Origin: an uncultured Lachnospiraceae bacterium
GTDB taxonomy: Bacteria; Bacillota; Clostridia; Lachnospirales; Lachnospiraceae
Assembly (NCBI GenBank): GCA_910589105.1
Contig: CAJUST010000004.1
Coordinates: 9,936 to 73,935, forward strand
Reading direction: 5' to 3'
DNA: 64,000 bases
Positions 60,817 to 64,000 of the stretch are shown one piece after another. Position numbers and translations under genes: made by a program. Below the pieces are notes generated by a model, which worked only from the letters and a program-made list of their open reading frames with translations, was not told the DNA's origin and ran no database searches. How positions within the stretch are numbered: the stretch's first letter is position 1; each line of letters starts with the position of its first letter.

Positions 60817-63240
60817 TTAGCTTTTTCTTAGCTCTATCCCCATTTTTTCTAAAGCCCCTAAAATCCGCTCCATTGCAGACACAATGTCCGCTTCTTTAAG
60901 GTTTTTTTCCTTACTGCGGAACGTCAGCGAATATGCAATGGATTTATAGCCTTTTGTAATCTGGCTGCCTTCGTAGAGATCGAATAAGGCATAACTTTCC
61001 AGATATTCCCCGCCTTTTTCTTCAAATACTTTTTCAATGGCGCCTGCCATAATGTCTTTTGGCGCCACCATGCTAATGTCGCGCACGGAAGCTGGAAATT
61101 TCGCTATGCCTTGAAATTTCCTGTCAAAACTTGCGAATTTTACAATTTCCGGCAGATCAATCACAGCGACATATACCCTGTCTTTGATCGAATAATTCGC
61201 AGCCACAAGCGGATGCGCTTCTCCAATATACCCAACAATTACGCCGCCATAAGAAATATCCGCCTGCCGCCCCGGATGCAGATATGGCCTGCCCGAATCC
61301 GGATCATAAGAAATCCTGCCTGTCATGCCGATTTTTGAGAAAAACTCCTCCACTACGCCTTTTAATGTATAAAAATCCCCTTCCCCATACATGCCTAGCG
61401 TAAACTGCATCCGTTCATCTGGCAATTCCGTGACAGGCATTTGCTTTGGCAAATAGATATTTCCTAATTCATACAAACGGACGTCTTTATTTCTTCTATT
61501 ATAATTTGTCGATAAAGATGACAGCATCCCATTCAGGGGAATTGTGCGCATAATGCTGAAATCTTCTCCCAAAGGATTTAAAATCGTCACTGCTTCCCGC
61601 AATTTGGAATCCTGCGGAATCAACAGTTTATCAAACACTTTCGGGCTTTCAAAAGAATAACACATACCCTGTGAAAATCCGCAATATTCTGCAATCTCCC
61701 TTGCCACTTCTTCTACGCGCAGTTTAAAGGAGAGTTTTCCAGTCGTCGCCTCTCCGGTCGGCAAAGTCGTCGGTATATTGTCATAACCAAAAAATCTCGC
61801 CACTTCCTCTGCAAGATCCGCATCGCATTCCAAATCCTGTCTCCATGACGGCGCGCAAATCTCATTTGCCGCTTCGTCATAGGAAAGCTCCAGCCGTTTA
61901 AAATAAGCGAGCATTTCTTCTTTTGAAATGTCCGTTCCAAGCAAACGGTTATATTTTTCCGGCTCAAACGGAATTTTCCTGCCTTCTTTTTTGACCGGAT
62001 AGACGTCCACGGCTCCTCCTACCACTTCTCCAGCCCCCAATTCTTCCACCAACTGGCAGGCGCGGTTTATGGCAAGCATGGCGTTATTGGGATCAAGCCC
62101 CTTCTCAAAAATGGAGGATGCATCGGTGCGCAGACCGATTTTTTTGCTGGATAGGCGGATATTCGTCCCGTCAAAACATGCCGCTTCAAATAGCATCGTC
62201 TCTACTTTATCCGTAATCATGGAATTTTCACCGCCCATAATTCCGGCAATGCCTACGGCTTTTTCGGTATCGCAAATCATTAAGACCGTATCATCTAACG
62301 CGCGTTCCTGCCCGTCTAATGTAACAAATGTCTCGCCTGCTTTTGCCCGTCTTACGATAATCTCTTTGCCGGCAATCGTATCCAAATCATACGCGTGCAT
62401 GGGCTGTCCGTATTCTAACATCACATAATTCGTTATATCAACCAGATTATTAATCGGACGGATTCCATGCGCGGCAAGACGGCGCTGCATCCATTCCGGA
62501 GACGGCGCAATTTTAATGTTTTTCACCGCCCTTGCCACATATCGGGAACACAAATCACTGTCTTTTACTGTAACCTTAATATAATCGCCTGCATCTTCAC
62601 CATTTCCGGTTTTAGCCACAACAGGCGGCTGGAATTTTTTTTGAAACGTAGCCGCCGCTTCTCTGGCAATTCCAAGCACAGAAAAACAGTCCACACGGTT
62701 TGAAGTGACTTCATACTCAATTACCGCATCATGCAGGCCTAAGACCTCCACTGCATCCGCTCCCACTTCCACTTCCGGCCCAAAAATATAGATTCCTAAT
62801 TCCGGCGCGTTTGGATACATCTCTTTGCTTGAACCCAGTTCTTCAATGGAACACATCATGCCATTAGACTCTACTCCACGTAATTTCCCTTTTTTTATTT
62901 TAATCCCTCCGGAAACTTTACTGCCGTCATGGCTTCCCGCTACCCTGCCGCCATTTAGGACAACTGGGACTTTATCCCCTTTTGCCACATTCGGAGCGCC
63001 CGTTACAATCTGGATTTCTTCGTCCCCGCCTATATCCACTTGACAGACGATGAGTTTATCCGCATCCGGATGCGGCTCTATCTTCTTTATCTGGCCTACT
63101 ACAATACGCTCCAGATCAGCGTCTAATTTTTCCGCCCCTTCCGTTTTCGTCCCAGAAAGCGTCATAGCGTCCATATATTCCTGAACCGTTACATTCAATT
63201 CCGGCACAAGCGCTTTAATCCATGCAAATGAAGTTTTCAT
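60817..63240 (-). CDS. pheT: Phenylalanyl-tRNA synthetase beta subunit
   Basis: 807 residues, full length. Domains: N-terminal EMAP-like tRNA-binding fold (VVGQIKKIEPHPDADKLIVCQVDIG near 46-70), B3/B4 editing module (about 200-400), B5 domain (about 405-475), catalytic-like core (about 480-690) and C-terminal ferredoxin-like anticodon domain (about 710-807; FPASVRDISMV). Pairs with PheS as alpha2-beta2. Lies 20 bases after pheS. Confidence 0.97.
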   Translation of the reverse strand: MKTSFAWIKALVPELNVTVQEYMDAMTLSGTKTEGAEKLDADLERIVVGQIKKIEPHPDADKLIVCQVDIGGDEEIQIVTGAPNVAKGDKVPVVLNGGRVAGSHDGSKVSGGIKIKKGKLRGVESNGMMCSIEELGSSKEMYPNAPELGIYIFGPEVEVGADAVEVLGLHDAVIEYEVTSNRVDCFSVLGIAREAAATFQKKFQPPVVAKTGNGEDAGDYIKVTVKDSDLCSRYVARAVKNIKIAPSPEWMQRRLAAHGIRPINNLVDITNYVMLEYGQPMHAYDLDTIAGKEIIVRRAKAGETFVTLDGQERALDDTVLMICDTEKAVGIAGIMGGENSMITDKVETMLFEAACFDGTNIRLSSKKIGLRTDASSIFEKGLDPNNAMLAINRACQLVEELGAGEVVGGAVDVYPVKKEGRKIPFEPEKYNRLLGTDISKEEMLAYFKRLELSYDEAANEICAPSWRQDLECDADLAEEVARFFGYDNIPTTLPTGEATTGKLSFKLRVEEVAREIAEYCGFSQGMCYSFESPKVFDKLLIPQDSKLREAVTILNPLGEDFSIMRTIPLNGMLSSLSTNYNRRNKDVRLYELGNIYLPKQMPVTELPDERMQFTLGMYGEGDFYTLKGVVEEFFSKIGMTGRISYDPDSGRPYLHPGRQADISYGGVIVGYIGEAHPLVAANYSIKDRVYVAVIDLPEIVKFASFDRKFQGIAKFPASVRDISMVAPKDIMAGAIEKVFEEKGGEYLESYALFDLYEGSQITKGYKSIAYSLTFRSKEKNLKEADIVSAMERILGALEKMGIELRKS

Positions 63241-63260
63241 CGTTTTCTTTTCCTCCCTTA

Positions 63261-64000
63261 TTAGAACTGTTTTAAAAATCTGTCGTCATTCTCATAGAGG
63301 AGACGCATATCGTCAATTTCATATTTCAACAACGCAATCCGCTCTAACCCAACGCCAAATGCAAAACCGGAATATTCCTCCGGATCGATGCCACTCATTT
63401 TAAGCACCCTAGGATGCACCATGCCACAACCCAAAATCTCTATCCAGCCGCTTCCTTTACAAAACCTGCATCCGCTGCCGCCGCATTTAAAACACGTCAT
63501 ATCCACTTCCGCGCTTGGTTCCGTAAACGGAAAATGATGCGGACGGAATTTCACTTTGGTGTCTTTTCCAAACAATTCCCTTACAAATTCTTCCAAGGTT
63601 CCTTTTAAATCCGCAAAAGTAATACGCTTGTCTATCACAAGCCCTTCAATCTGATGGAAGGACGGGGAATGCGTCGCATCCACTTCGTCAGAACGGAATA
63701 CCCTTCCCGGCGCAATCATACGGATTGGAAGCTTTCCTTTTTCCATCTCACGCACCTGAACCGGAGACGTCTGCGTGCGCAGGAGAATATCGTCATTAAT
63801 ATAAAACGTATCCTGTTCATCTTTCGCCGGATGGTTCGCCGGAATATTCAGCGCTTCAAAATTATAATAATCCAGTTCCACTTCCGGCCCTTCCACAACT
63901 TCATATCCCATACCCACAAAAATGCGTTCCACTTCTTCTAACGCAATCGTATTTGGATGCCTATGGCCCAGTTTATTTCTTTTGGCGGGAAGCGTTACGT
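63261..64000 (-). CDS. pheS: Phenylalanyl-tRNA synthetase alpha subunit (partial)
   Basis: The 3' part only: the frame runs off the right edge of the window. In-frame sequence upstream of the first visible GTG (TLPAKRNKLGHRHPNTIALE) is the expected PheS continuation, so that GTG is internal. Class II motifs: VFRSDEVDATHSPSFHQIEGLV (motif 2) and FAFGVGLERIALLKYEIDDMR (motif 3). A short Cys cluster CFKCGGSGCRFCKGSG lies between, a zinc-ribbon-like insertion known in many bacterial PheS. Catalytic subunit. Confidence 0.97.
   Translation of the reverse strand, partial: VTLPAKRNKLGHRHPNTIALEEVERIFVGMGYEVVEGPEVELDYYNFEALNIPANHPAKDEQDTFYINDDILLRTQTSPVQVREMEKGKLPIRMIAPGRVFRSDEVDATHSPSFHQIEGLVIDKRITFADLKGTLEEFVRELFGKDTKVKFRPHHFPFTEPSAEVDMTCFKCGGSGCRFCKGSGWIEILGCGMVHPRVLKMSGIDPEEYSGFAFGVGLERIALLKYEIDDMRLLYENDDRFLKQF

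Noticed and set aside
1..64000. Prophage, toxin-antitoxin, restriction or other defence system
   Set aside because: No integrase, structural phage gene, nuclease or toxin family was recognised anywhere in the window.

Overview
The window looks like a chromosomal segment of a spore-forming, anaerobic, low-GC Gram-positive bacterium, most likely Lachnospiraceae (Clostridia). Evidence: a dcw cell-division cluster without ftsA, followed by spoIIGA-sigE; sigG and a Spo0E-like gene nearby; A/T-rich promoters and strong AGGAGG ribosome sites; a T-box in front of thrS; and a DUF5717/DUF5716 gene set that I associate with this family. Most genes are on the minus strand. No rRNA, tRNA, CRISPR array or intact mobile element was seen.

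Layout. 1-450: a degenerate 19-bp tandem repeat array. 602-3917: EcsC-like protein, tgt, a DapF homologue with both catalytic cysteines replaced by serine, and a small unknown. 4014-4793 (+): sigG. 4934-7389: rmuC, a 63-bp repeat array, and a secreted Ig-like protein. 7659-21090: sigE, spoIIGA, ftsZ, divIB, ftsW/spoVE, murD, mraY, two class B PBPs, ftsL, rsmH and mraZ (transcribed from mraZ downwards). 21300-25110: Spo0E-like phosphatase, DUF1540 protein, thrS with T-box, SEC-C protein. 25234-25354 (+): a candidate small RNA with C-rich loops. 25397-30139: membrane spermidine-synthase-like protein, small membrane protein, purA, degV. 30318-31200: debris of an integrative element (TnpV fragment, ABC permease tail, KTR protein). 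31317-37769: a 2150-residue secreted GH84 glycosidase with InlB-type repeats. 38007-47368: feoB, feoA, a C_GCAxxG_C_C protein, and upstream of them a four-gene set (coiled-coil membrane protein, TPR protein, actin/Hsp70-fold DUF5716, giant DUF5717). 47496-51910: a CobD-like aminotransferase (+), cutC, a SleB-type hydrolase with a coiled coil, and a degenerate HD-GYP protein (+). 51988-57687: an STM4011-STM4015 cluster whose STM4011 protein is fused to a HAD phosphatase. 57860-64000: queA, two paralogous secreted proteins, pheT and the 3' part of pheS.

How the genes work together. The central block couples septum building (MraY, MurD, two PBPs, FtsW, FtsL, DivIB, FtsZ) with the mother-cell sporulation switch (SpoIIGA processes pro-SigE). 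The sequence shows regulatory logic: a ten-bp-spaced operator for MraZ in front of its own gene, a Spo0A box and a long-spacer promoter in front of spoIIGA-sigE, and a Spo0A-box-like site upstream of the Spo0E-like gene that could close a feedback loop.

The two best candidates for poorly described systems are the STM4011-4015 cluster (two radical SAM enzymes, a phosphatase/sulfatase-fold enzyme, an ATP-grasp-like protein, an LRR protein and a fused HAD domain) and the DUF5717/DUF5716/TPR/coiled-coil operon directly upstream of the iron-uptake genes feoAB.
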